From Citrobacter arsenatis (GTDB lineage: Bacteria > Pseudomonadota > Gammaproteobacteria > Enterobacterales > Enterobacteriaceae), in NCBI RefSeq assembly GCF_004353845.1, contig NZ_CP037863.1, forward strand, positions 62,001 through 126,000: 64,000 bases of DNA, written 5' to 3'. The position numbers and the translations under genes were made by a program. Below are positions 26,701 to 34,468 of this stretch, in pieces. Position 1 is the stretch's first letter; each line of letters begins with the position of its first letter. Below the pieces are notes generated by a model. That model saw nothing but the letters and a program-made list of their open reading frames with translations. It ran no database searches and was not told where the DNA came from.

Positions 26701-29124
26701 TGGCTGGTTTTTAGGGAGCGTCAGCATGTCATTCCCTCGTCTGATTTCTATTCCTTTGTCACTGATCCCTGTAACCTCGAGACGGTCTTTAGCTTTAAGA
26801 TGATGTTCACGGTCACCGGCAACAGCCAGAAGCTTTTCACCGGTAGACACATTCAGTGTTTCCTGGTTAAAAAGACGCCAGTCTGCGGTGACATCGCTTA
26901 ATTTCATCCTGGTAAGCACTCCATCTCCGTCAATGAGTGAAAGTACACGGGTATCCTCATGCACCCGATCAATCACGTAAGACTGACGATTTCTGGAATC
27001 ACTGCGGTCCTCAAGCACCATTCCGGGGCGATAAGAACCTGGCATGCGGCGGGTTCGCTGATCGAGCCAGACAGGGTGTCTGGCTTCAATATCCACACCG
27101 TCGCGTGCCAGTTGCCCTGCATTTTGAAGCGCATTACGAATAAGCCCTGTCAGGTGTGACTGTTCACGCTTTCCGATTACCACTGCAGTTACGTTTTCGC
27201 TACCGCCGTTCAGCTCTGCGAAGCGCGTGGCCAGTGATTCGTAGCGTTCGCGTTTGTCAGGGATACTGACCACCGAGGCTTCCAGACCTGGTGCTGGTTC
27301 TGTTCGACGGGAACGACTTATACCGGCTGACTCCAGTACCGACATGGCATTACCGTTAGCCTGACGCCCGGCGCTGTCGAGAAAGACCAGTTGAGCATCC
27401 TGCGCGCGGGCTTCACCCAGCAAAACCAGTGTTTCTTTCAGTCCAAGACGCTCTGCCCCCTCAATAATCAGCGTACTCTGGGGTTTAAGATGGAAATCGC
27501 CACTCAGGACATGCTGGCGGCTGATAAGTCTGTCACGTAGTGTGTCTGATTTTGCCAGGGATATGGCACGTTCTGCGGAACTGGCCAGAACCTGAACATC
27601 ACGACCGAGTGCCGTGGAAATACCGGTTAGCTGAGTCGTCAGGTCGCGGATACCTGCCACCCCTGACGGAGCATTCATCAGTACCAGTGGGTCCTGCTCC
27701 ACGACCGCCAGTGACGGCGGCGCATACTGCTCAGGTCGGGTAAAACTGACCACACTTGTGGATTTGATGTGTTCCTGGCTAAGAGCCTGAATGGACAGCT
27801 CATCCAGCAGGTGGATCCTTGAAGTAAAAACACCTTTTTCACTGTCCAGCGGTACAATCATGCCGTCTTTCAGTGACGCATCAATCGCAACACGAATATC
27901 TTTCATGTCCGGGAGTTTTTCACTCAGTTCGGCCGTTGTCAGCATCAGTTCACCAAAGGTGAAACGTGTTTTATTGTCGCTCAGCTGCGAGATGGCCTGG
28001 CGAACAGCTTCGGTCACCTCTGGAATCGGTAATGGTTCCTCGAAGCGACCGTTCGTGGTGAGATGAATTCCTCTGTCACGCGGCTGAGCAGGTGCCTGTT
28101 TTTCTCCCGACACTTTACCCTGCTCCTGTTCCGTAGTTGTTGAGGTGGTTAATCCGGGCGTTACGGGAGTGTTTCTGAGTACGCTCACTGCTCCTGGTAC
28201 CTTTTCCTGGCCTGTGTATTCAGAAGGTTGAATACTGTCCTGGTAAGCCCTGAGATCAAATCCCTTCTCTTTCATCTGCCCCAGCCAGCGTTCCATGAGG
28301 CGTAACCGGGAGGGATCAACTTTGGCCCTTCGTGTATCCTTTGCCGCCACGTCCCGGCTGCGTAATGTGGCCTCAGCGCCGATTGCCCCCTGAATTTCGC
28401 GTCCCCGCGAGGAAAATTCTTCCCTGACTTCTTCCGGCACCCCCTTTATTTCCCACATGCCATGTTTACCGACTTCTTCTACCTCATGGCCCAGCGCCTC
28501 CACACGGCTTCGCAGTGCGCTGCGGTATATTTTCCCGAGCGTCACCTGCATTTTCATAACCGTCTCAATAAAACCGGCATTATGGATATAGTCAGTGGCC
28601 AGCGCTTTCCACTTACCATCCTGTTCTGTCATGTTGGCCACAAGAAGATGCGTGTGCAGCTGGGGATCAAGATTTCTGGATGTATCATGGGTGAATGCCG
28701 CCGCCACCATTTTGCCGGTATGAACGATGGAAGTGATCCCGTCTTTTGTATCACGGGCAGAAATCAGCTTCTCAACATAACCTGCAGCAATACGAACGGC
28801 ATGGTTATGGGCTTCCAGCATCTCCTTATCGCCCCCAATGAGTGCCAGTATTGAGACGCTTTTGGGAGCTGAAAAAGTAAGATCGTGGCCCGGCCGGTGT
28901 ACATGGTTGCCATTAATTTCTTTACCCAGGCGGGAACCATCAGGCAAACGCCCTTCCAGTACGGCTGTCAGGTCATCTCCCCTGACCTGACCATCGAGGC
29001 CCAGCGCGTCAGCGCCTTCCCCCATCCAGAGGCTTTGCAGGTTACCGAGGAAATAATAGTTATCTGAATGGCTGTAGTAGCCAGCAGCATCGGCTGCCGA
29101 GCCAATAGGGGCGACTGACATCAT
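23701..29124 (-). CDS. traI: TraI conjugative relaxase/helicase
   Basis: 1807 residues (F TraI: 1756). The HUH relaxase domain keeps the F residues at identical positions: Tyr16, Tyr17, Tyr23, Tyr24 and metal-binding His146, His157, His159 (FTHDTSRNLDPQLHTHL). Two RecD-like helicase regions follow; the active one has Walker A GYAGVGKTTQ near residue 1026 and Walker B LIDESSM. The C-terminal part contains YGAQGASTDY and a charged tail. It nicks oriT and unwinds the transferred strand. Its ATG overlaps the traD stop (ATGA). Confidence 0.97.
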   Translation of the reverse strand: MMSVAPIGSAADAAGYYSHSDNYYFLGNLQSLWMGEGADALGLDGQVRGDDLTAVLEGRLPDGSRLGKEINGNHVHRPGHDLTFSAPKSVSILALIGGDKEMLEAHNHAVRIAAGYVEKLISARDTKDGITSIVHTGKMVAAAFTHDTSRNLDPQLHTHLLVANMTEQDGKWKALATDYIHNAGFIETVMKMQVTLGKIYRSALRSRVEALGHEVEEVGKHGMWEIKGVPEEVREEFSSRGREIQGAIGAEATLRSRDVAAKDTRRAKVDPSRLRLMERWLGQMKEKGFDLRAYQDSIQPSEYTGQEKVPGAVSVLRNTPVTPGLTTSTTTEQEQGKVSGEKQAPAQPRDRGIHLTTNGRFEEPLPIPEVTEAVRQAISQLSDNKTRFTFGELMLTTAELSEKLPDMKDIRVAIDASLKDGMIVPLDSEKGVFTSRIHLLDELSIQALSQEHIKSTSVVSFTRPEQYAPPSLAVVEQDPLVLMNAPSGVAGIRDLTTQLTGISTALGRDVQVLASSAERAISLAKSDTLRDRLISRQHVLSGDFHLKPQSTLIIEGAERLGLKETLVLLGEARAQDAQLVFLDSAGRQANGNAMSVLESAGISRSRRTEPAPGLEASVVSIPDKRERYESLATRFAELNGGSENVTAVVIGKREQSHLTGLIRNALQNAGQLARDGVDIEARHPVWLDQRTRRMPGSYRPGMVLEDRSDSRNRQSYVIDRVHEDTRVLSLIDGDGVLTRMKLSDVTADWRLFNQETLNVSTGEKLLAVAGDREHHLKAKDRLEVTGISDKGIEIRRGNDMLTLPKNQPLYVTHAYVSAPGGRDNDRGVVLAALNTRDISGQTVNSLAQSGHRAEIFTAEVQDRAEARLQRMKTNVSPVQLVRTLSGQDNVSSAVETLQDSVRTEAGLAVWRAVNDQRTVTFSPLVLAKDAVKYHPDLDAIGDEINSMLKTGELLQVSLSGEPKLVARSTWEMEKAILRVVDQGKNTQLPLLDHVPEAVMSGLTDGQRKSTTLVLGSTDQFIGIQGYAGVGKTTQIKAVIAALDTLPAGVRPVLTGLAPTHQAVKEMSDVGVRAQTIKSFIVEHEQATAGGEKPDYKGQVFLIDESSMAGNQDTAALFQAIAAGGGRAVSMGDIDQFESVDVGAPFKLMQERSPMDVAIMKEIVRQKDAQLRGAVHDIIDNRIDAALKRIESQPGDRVSRDVDAIVPDSVFQETTTPVDDIVADWTGRTQDARDRTLIITQLNADRRAVNAGIHATLAERGELGEKAVRVPVLEKITHTRHEFNQTQAWQSGMVVKRGDRYQDVLAVDRNGRTVTVRDEEGRIGLYSPRELITGDVQLFHRREIEVRAGDLLKFTATDRDLGQTANKRYTVESVSETGDIRLKGEKGHTTINPKDVRAQQHIDYGWAVTGYGAQGASTDYVITLEGTEEGRKALATRRAFYISASRVKEHVQIYTDGKQDWINAVKSPERDIKTAHDALAPETQRKQAKAIWSMGQPVSKTAIGRAWLRHQNMHDSSLTAKIIPATRRFPEPALALPVYDNNGKSSGLVLVSLVASNEGRLTHGETRMVMSERGRGALLQRSKSGNTVVVSELSAALDAVRNRPEDGVFWQVGTESLSAQLIKVSGGERRENEEISVQRVSRESSEIILPETEQNADKNSAVDISHIREQDEARKRTEESLAADAGKSSGEAAEPLSVKIIQPTGEELNIKPEIYGADGQKDIPEPDKNILRSIASSEERQEIDPAKLLRAGQEIDAGRGADISGVSRQVTELARNERDIARQTNSIEHGRLPEREEQSLTRTIQKER

Positions 29125-31691
29125 AATTCAGGCTCTCTGTCGTCATAATGTTGATCGTGTTCGCCATAACCCGGATCGTCGGGATTGCGATGCAATAAAA
29201 TATTTTCTTCGTCCTGCGCGAGACGTTTATTCGTCTGGTGTGTTTCCGGACTGGTGTCTGTCCGGACTGTTTTTCCCGACGTCGTGACCGTTATCCCCCC
29301 ATCACTATTCGGGGTGATTCGTGCATCCAGGTTCAGCGTTTCCCCTGCCGCGCTCTCATCTCCCTGCTGATCGTTGCCTGATGCGTTAGGACGTTGGCGC
29401 GCCTTTTGCAACATATCCAGGGCTGAGGTGACAGGCTGTTCAGTACCGGATGTACGATGGCGGAGACCGCGCAATGCCGCCGGCAGAGTGCTGTCCTGAA
29501 CAACAGGATCGGGCACAACTGGAATGGTTGGTTCCCCAGAACACGGAGAGTCATTTGCAGAAGCAGAAACTGAGGGCGTCGGTGTTTCCTGTGGGGCTTG
29601 CCGGGTAAAAAGCAGAGGGAAAACATTATTTTTCTCAACGGAGGAAACCTTCACGACACTTGATTTTTTTTCGGGGATCACTGGTGGTGAAATAATGTCT
29701 TCCTGCTTCAGCTCAGGTTCTGTGGCCCGGACAGGAGTAACGCCTGCCGGTGGCGTTTCTTTTTCTGTCACAATGGCTGAGGGCCGGGAAGTAATGCCTG
29801 TATCGCCTCCGGATGCAGCTGTATTAGCACCCGACTTTTCCAGTATTTCATCCCCGGTCGGGAAAGTCAGACCGGCAGCAGAAGCGGCACGCTCATTTTT
29901 TTTAATCACCTTTTCCAGTTCGGGACTCAGAGCATCGCGAATGTTTCTTTCAATCAGCCCGGGTTGATGTTTTTTCGGCTTCCGGAATTTGAGTTTCAGT
30001 CGGACAACCGGATATTCACCCGGCATACGGACATAAAAACTCAGGTTAGGCAGACGCATAATCTGGTCGTAATCGACAATTGGGTCGTTAACCTCATCCT
30101 TACCCAACGACACACCATCACGGACCTGATCCAGACCGTAGCTGTTCTGCTCACGAATTTTTCGTTTACGCTGATGCCCCAGTTCCTCTTCCACCACTTT
30201 GGCCATCTCCGCACTTGGGGAACGGCCATACATGCGGGTGTTCATCAGGTCGAATATACTTTTGGCCAGCTCACGACCATAAACGTGGATCATCTGTGCC
30301 ATATTCTGCATTCCCAGGACAAAACAGCCGCCGAATTTACGCGCTTCAGCCATCGTTTCTGCCAGTTCGGGGATGCGCTGAAGGCTGGGAATTTCGTCAC
30401 AGATAAACCACACTCGCCGGTCGCTGTTCTCCCCCATACTCTGTAAAAACATAGTGGCCAGTGATAACCAGAGAGATATCAGAGGCCGGACACTTTTGCG
30501 GTGTCGGGCCTGTGTGGAAATAAAGAGCCAGCTGCTGTCGTACTTCGACTGTGTCATCCATTCGCGGATGGTAAACGGGGGTTTGGTACCGTCATCCAGT
30601 CCCTGCAGGTATCGCAGTGATTTGGCATAGTTGGTGACTACTGAACGGATCGATATGGCGGTCTTTTCAATTTTCTCCTCAACCAGGTTTGCCGATGGGG
30701 TGTTGGCCAGATAATCACGCAGGCTTTTCATGCTGAGGGACAACAATGTCTTGAGAAATTTCTCAATGTTGCGCTCCGGGTCAGCAGACATCCTTATGGC
30801 CAGGTCAGCATAAATGGTCCGAGAACTGGATACCCAGAAGGGGTCGGACTCTCCTTCAACGGGGATAAGACTCGTTGCAAGGTTGTCATAGTCCACAGCA
30901 TCAACACACTCTCCCCACATATCCCAGTTAGCGCAGCGTTCATCATGAGCGTTAAGAATGAAATCAGTGCGGGGGTTGTAGTGGGTTTCAGTAAATGTAC
31001 AGCCTGAATCATAGATAATGGCCCGATCGCCACGTTTTCGGATGAACTCCAGCAGCCAGCGAATAAGAGTCGACTTACCCACGCCAATCGTGCCGTGGAT
31101 CAGGAAGTTCATTACTTCGGCCATCCTGACCATGTGTAATTCACCCACACGTAAGTCGGACAGTTCTCCACTCTTACGCAGTAGCCGGTTCACCTCGGCC
31201 GGGTTTTCCGTCAGTTGCATGCCGGAAATATACTGGTCTTCACTTTCCTTGCGGCCAATGTCGGCAATGTACCAGGCGATGCCCACGAATACACACATGC
31301 TGAACACACCGCTGACCAGCACGGCCCACTGCAGTTCATTGAAAAACTGCTCCCCCATAGCCGTCATGTAAGGGTCTGTGAGTATCTGTGGCAGGGTCAT
31401 TTTCAGAACCATCTGCGTCTGAGTGGCGGCATACCAGTAATGGATGTCATAGAGTTTTGGAGTGCCCGGCGGCATCAGGTTGATGAAGCTGCTGTTAATG
31501 CTGGAAAACCACCACAGTGAGCCGTTATCGAAAACCTCCTGTGGTATGCGTAAGAAAAAGATGACGGCTGCCAGCACAGCAAAAAGGATGAAGATCCAGA
31601 ATCCTATCCAGTTATTGACCTGAAAGAACATGCGCCAGCGATAGGCAGTCATCTGCCCACCCTGAGTGAGATTTTTACCTGCAAAGCTCAT
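29121..31691 (-). CDS. traD: TraD type IV coupling protein
   Basis: 856 residues from the ATG at 31689-31691 (MSFAGKNLTQGGQMTAYRWR), which aligns with the F TraD start; the frame extends 30 codons upstream without family similarity. Two membrane helices (about 25-45 and 105-130) precede the hexameric ATPase with Walker A HGTIGVGKSTLIRW near residue 205 and Walker B RRVWFICDEIPSLQ. The Pro/Ser/Thr-rich C-terminal tail is longer than in F (717 residues) and ends in an acidic stretch. It delivers the TraI-DNA complex to the secretion channel. Confidence 0.95.
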   Translation of the reverse strand: MSFAGKNLTQGGQMTAYRWRMFFQVNNWIGFWIFILFAVLAAVIFFLRIPQEVFDNGSLWWFSSINSSFINLMPPGTPKLYDIHYWYAATQTQMVLKMTLPQILTDPYMTAMGEQFFNELQWAVLVSGVFSMCVFVGIAWYIADIGRKESEDQYISGMQLTENPAEVNRLLRKSGELSDLRVGELHMVRMAEVMNFLIHGTIGVGKSTLIRWLLEFIRKRGDRAIIYDSGCTFTETHYNPRTDFILNAHDERCANWDMWGECVDAVDYDNLATSLIPVEGESDPFWVSSSRTIYADLAIRMSADPERNIEKFLKTLLSLSMKSLRDYLANTPSANLVEEKIEKTAISIRSVVTNYAKSLRYLQGLDDGTKPPFTIREWMTQSKYDSSWLFISTQARHRKSVRPLISLWLSLATMFLQSMGENSDRRVWFICDEIPSLQRIPELAETMAEARKFGGCFVLGMQNMAQMIHVYGRELAKSIFDLMNTRMYGRSPSAEMAKVVEEELGHQRKRKIREQNSYGLDQVRDGVSLGKDEVNDPIVDYDQIMRLPNLSFYVRMPGEYPVVRLKLKFRKPKKHQPGLIERNIRDALSPELEKVIKKNERAASAAGLTFPTGDEILEKSGANTAASGGDTGITSRPSAIVTEKETPPAGVTPVRATEPELKQEDIISPPVIPEKKSSVVKVSSVEKNNVFPLLFTRQAPQETPTPSVSASANDSPCSGEPTIPVVPDPVVQDSTLPAALRGLRHRTSGTEQPVTSALDMLQKARQRPNASGNDQQGDESAAGETLNLDARITPNSDGGITVTTSGKTVRTDTSPETHQTNKRLAQDEENILLHRNPDDPGYGEHDQHYDDREPEL

Positions 31692-31857
31692 AGAATTTAC
31701 CCGGCAGTAATCGCATCGCCAGAACGGCAACGAGATAAACGGTTGGTTAAAAAAAGAGATTCCAGCGCTCGCCGCAGACATGACTGCGCCTGTGCAGTCA
31801 TGTGAGGAAGCGAAATATCACAGGAATAACGACAGGCACTTACGCTCTGGAGCATAA

Positions 31858-31890
31858 ATGCGCTATATTTATGCGCATACATAATGCGCA
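31858..31890. promoter_or_regulatory. Three 13-bp-spaced ATGCGC repeats upstream of ccdA (probable CcdAB operator)
   Basis: ATGCGC occurs at 31858, 31871 and 31884, exactly 13 bases apart, with AT-rich spacers; the middle copy extends into the palindrome TATGCGCATA (31870-31879). The array ends 13 bases before the ccdA start. Phased repeats over the promoter are how CcdA-CcdB complexes bind F plasmid DNA, so this is probably the autoregulatory operator. The repeat sequence itself is plainly visible; the binding is inferred. Confidence 0.6.
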
Positions 31891-31902
31891 GAGGATTTAA
31901 CA

Positions 31903-32151
31903 ATGAATACGACTATGCGGTCGCGCAAAAGAAGCACCAATATTTCGCTGGATGCCGCCCTGGTGGACGAAGCGAAGATGCTTAACATCAATCTTTCAGC
32001 AGCCCTTAATTCTGCTCTTGAAGACGTGGTCCGTGCCGAACGTCAGGCCAGATGGAGACAGGAAAACAAAGCGGCTATTGATGCTATGAACAAATTTACT
32101 GCTGAACATATTATTCCCGGCAGCAGTGCAGCACTGAGAGTCTTCAAATGA
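31903..32151 (+). CDS. ccdA: CcdA-family antitoxin
   Basis: 82 residues: an N-terminal ribbon-helix-helix part (RSTNISLDAALVDEAKMLNINLSAALNSAL) and a C-terminal toxin-binding tail with ERQARWRQENKAAIDAMNKF, close to the RAERWKAENQ pattern of CcdA. It neutralises CcdB and represses the operon. A GAGG RBS precedes the ATG. It overlaps ccdB by four bases (ATGA). The pair is on the plus strand, opposite to the surrounding tra genes. Confidence 0.88.
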   Translation: MNTTMRSRKRSTNISLDAALVDEAKMLNINLSAALNSALEDVVRAERQARWRQENKAAIDAMNKFTAEHIIPGSSAALRVFK

Positions 32152-32459
32152 ATCAGGGGACCGTATTCAGAAGACTGGACAATCCGGAATATCCGTATTT
32201 CGTCATTGCGCAGTCCGATCAGTTAATCGATCTCAATACACGGGTCATCATTCCTTTTGTCAGATGGCGCCAGTCATTACCTGGAATGAGCAAGATTAAT
32301 CCCGTCGTTAACATCGATGGTGAACGATATATTCTGATGACGCAGCTGATTCAGACGGTCTATCTTCATGAGCTTGATGAGGAGGATATTCACAGTTACC
32401 GCCCTGAGATGAGAGATCTCATCGTCAGTGCGGTAGACTTTCTTGTTACAGGTAGCTAA
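32148..32459 (+). CDS. ccdB: CcdB-family gyrase-poisoning toxin
   Basis: 103 residues matching CcdB in pattern: FRRLDNPEYPYFVIAQSDQLID, TRVIIPFVRW, INPVVNIDGERYILMTQ and a C-terminal SAVDFLVTG (F CcdB ends NAINLMFWGI). The family traps DNA gyrase on DNA; the C-terminal three residues, critical in F CcdB, differ here (TGS rather than WGI), so toxicity and target should not be assumed. It converges with a lipoprotein gene, overlapping it by four bases. Confidence 0.87.
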   Translation: MNQGTVFRRLDNPEYPYFVIAQSDQLIDLNTRVIIPFVRWRQSLPGMSKINPVVNIDGERYILMTQLIQTVYLHELDEEDIHSYRPEMRDLIVSAVDFLVTGS

Positions 32460-32797
32460 CTCTTAGAACCAAAAACGATACCTTTCTCCTGCATGCACCG
32501 TCGCCATGCCGATCCAGGGTCTCCGTTATCCAGAATCTCGGATTCAACATATGGGATATCCTCTAATACGAGGAATTGTGTTGTTGAATCCCCCACTCGT
32601 ACATAATAAGAATCTATTTTCTTGATGGCTCTGAGTGTAGTTTTTCCATTTTTACCCAAAGAGGACGAATGGACAACCGAGGTACATTGATCGGCAGCTG
32701 ATGTAACTGAACTAAATTCAGTTTGGTTATTACCAGAACAGCCAGAGAGTATCGCAACCGTTGAAATCAAGACATAATAAAACTTAAGTTTCTTCAT
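32456..32797 (-). CDS. Unknown small lipoprotein downstream of traT
   Basis: 113 residues. MKKLKFYYVLISTVAILSGC is a clear lipoprotein signal with lipobox LSGC. The mature part contains two more Cys (ADQCTSVV, RRCMQEKG) that could form a disulfide, and no known domain. It lies 51 bases after traT on the same strand and may share its transcript. Its place next to a surface-exclusion lipoprotein is suggestive, but no function can be given. Confidence 0.75.
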   Translation of the reverse strand: MKKLKFYYVLISTVAILSGCSGNNQTEFSSVTSAADQCTSVVHSSSLGKNGKTTLRAIKKIDSYYVRVGDSTTQFLVLEDIPYVESEILDNGDPGSAWRRCMQEKGIVFGSKS

Positions 32798-32848
32798 GTT
32801 CTTTCCTAAGACAATACTGATTCAGGACAACAACTTAATTAAAGTAGG

Positions 32849-33580
32849 TTACATAATGCCAGCGATAGACTTAGCTAGCTGTGCTTCCAGAACCGGTTTC
32901 GCCTCTTCAAACTTTAGGTTTACCTTATTGGCATTGGACACTACTCGGGTCTGATATTTTGCCCTGTTACCTTGCTCAGTACTCGTCTGCACCTTAACTC
33001 CAGAAGTTCCTTGCTTCAAAGCGGCAACATTATCCGTTGTGACAGTGGCTTTACTGCGCTCAGAGATTTGCAGATCGGTCACCATCGTGTAGTTAATATC
33101 TTCAACCATCGCATCAGCGGCCATACCGATCAGACCGCTGGCTAGGCCAACTCCGAGTGTGGCCCCTGCAGAACTTGAGTTATACGCAGTGATACCTGCA
33201 CCAAGAGCTGCGCCCATCGCGGCTCCTTCGTAGCCCGTTTTCAGGAAGCCCTGCGATTCACGCAGGTCCATTTTCTCAGCCTTCAGAACGTTGGCCTGAA
33301 TCCAGTAGTCGGCCGTATCAGGAGAACTGGAAACCCGGTAACCTTTTGCGGCCAGTTCACTGGTAATTTTCGCCTGCAGGCCTGACATGTCTTTGTCGGA
33401 CGTATTGCGAATCTGGAGATAAACAGTCTTCTCTGAAGATGGTTCCAGCCAGATGGTTTCACTCATCTGGGTCTTCACGTCAAGATTGCGCTTTTTCACA
33501 GCAGTGGACATGGCTCCACAGCCCGAAAGTACCAGGGTAGAGGCAACTAAAGTGACAACTGCATACTGTTTTAATTTCAT
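32849..33580 (-). CDS. traT: TraT surface-exclusion lipoprotein
   Basis: 243 residues (F TraT: 244). The lipobox is VLSGC, followed by [20 protein letters not shown], and the glycine/alanine-rich hydrophobic segment [19 protein letters not shown] typical of TraT. It is an outer-membrane lipoprotein that prevents stable mating-pair formation with cells already carrying the plasmid and also confers serum resistance in related plasmids. A gap of about 300 bases upstream suggests its own promoter, as in F. Confidence 0.95.
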   Translation of the reverse strand: MKLKQYAVVTLVASTLVLSGCGAMSTAVKKRNLDVKTQMSETIWLEPSSEKTVYLQIRNTSDKDMSGLQAKITSELAAKGYRVSSSPDTADYWIQANVLKAEKMDLRESQGFLKTGYEGAAMGAALGAGITAYNSSSAGATLGVGLASGLIGMAADAMVEDINYTMVTDLQISERSKATVTTDNVAALKQGTSGVKVQTSTEQGNRAKYQTRVVSNANKVNLKFEEAKPVLEAQLAKSIAGIM

Positions 33581-33884
33581 GGTTTATCCTGTTTGTTTTA
33601 CAAGCACATCATTTATCCTGAATTTCATTTTTGAATTCATTGATACAGAACATAAGTCCAGGATTTTTCCTAACACTCCCCAATAAGTTCGACATTAAAA
33701 TACAGCATTAGAAATGCTACACAATTAATGATGTAAATTAATTAATTAGAAGGGGAAACTGAAAATAATGTAATAGAAAAGGTTAATTAAAATTTAGACA
33801 AATGCACAAGAAACAGCATCACTGATGCGGATATCACCTATAAATGTGATAACCGCAAACTTGCCAATAATGGGACCTAATCGT
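33581..33884. other. AT-rich gap upstream of traT
   Basis: About 304 bases without a gene. It is AT-rich and probably contains the traT promoter. I saw no strong terminator, repeat or small gene. Confidence 0.35.
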
Positions 33885-34454
33885 TTAAATTTTCTGACTT
33901 ATACTCTTCAGCTTTCCTAATATGGGACCAATGCCATATCTGGTCATTTCGGCGCTAACAACGGTTTGCATAATTAAAAAAGGAAGCATAATAGCTACTG
34001 GTGATAAGACTAAAACCCAAGGAGCCTCGACAGATATTATAGCCACAGATGTATTACATAAGAAAAAGAACACTGCAAACTTTGAAATGATTTTTTTTAA
34101 TCGCCCTATGATTAAAGACTTAGCTCTTGCCTCTTTGCTAAGAGATAAATAGGCTAGAGCGGGGCCATACAACGCCATTCCGATAAATAATGAAAAAACC
34201 AGAGCTAAGGAGCTAGCCGCAAGAATAAATCCATATTCACCAGTCAAAGTGGTCATATTGTCGAAATGATCAATATGAGGCACGAAACTATATACAGTCC
34301 ACATGACAGCCAGCGCATAAACCGCGGCACAACTCAGAGGCAATAGCATACTTAGTTTCAAAGCATGTAAAGGACTAATCAATGGTCTATTATAGTCTTC
34401 AATACTTTCAGCCAACATTCGAATGTCATTATTTACATCTGCCTGTGTAATCAC
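33885..34454 (-). CDS. Multi-spanning membrane protein in the TraS (entry exclusion) position
   Basis: About 189 residues from a GTG at 34454 that has an AGGAG RBS eight bases upstream; an earlier GTG at 34472 overlaps the traG stop but lacks an RBS. Four hydrophobic helices are visible at roughly residues 37-58, 78-103, 128-147 and 149-170 (AVYALAVMWTVYSFV, FILAASSLALVFSLF, FAVFFFLCNTSVAII, WVLVLSPVAIMLPFL). F-type plasmids carry the poorly conserved entry-exclusion protein TraS exactly here, between traG and traT. The assignment is positional and by membrane topology only. The gene is AT-rich relative to traG. Confidence 0.65.
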   Translation of the reverse strand: MITQADVNNDIRMLAESIEDYNRPLISPLHALKLSMLLPLSCAAVYALAVMWTVYSFVPHIDHFDNMTTLTGEYGFILAASSLALVFSLFIGMALYGPALAYLSLSKEARAKSLIIGRLKKIISKFAVFFFLCNTSVAIISVEAPWVLVLSPVAIMLPFLIMQTVVSAEMTRYGIGPILGKLKSISQKI

Positions 34455-34468
34455 TATGCACACTCCTA

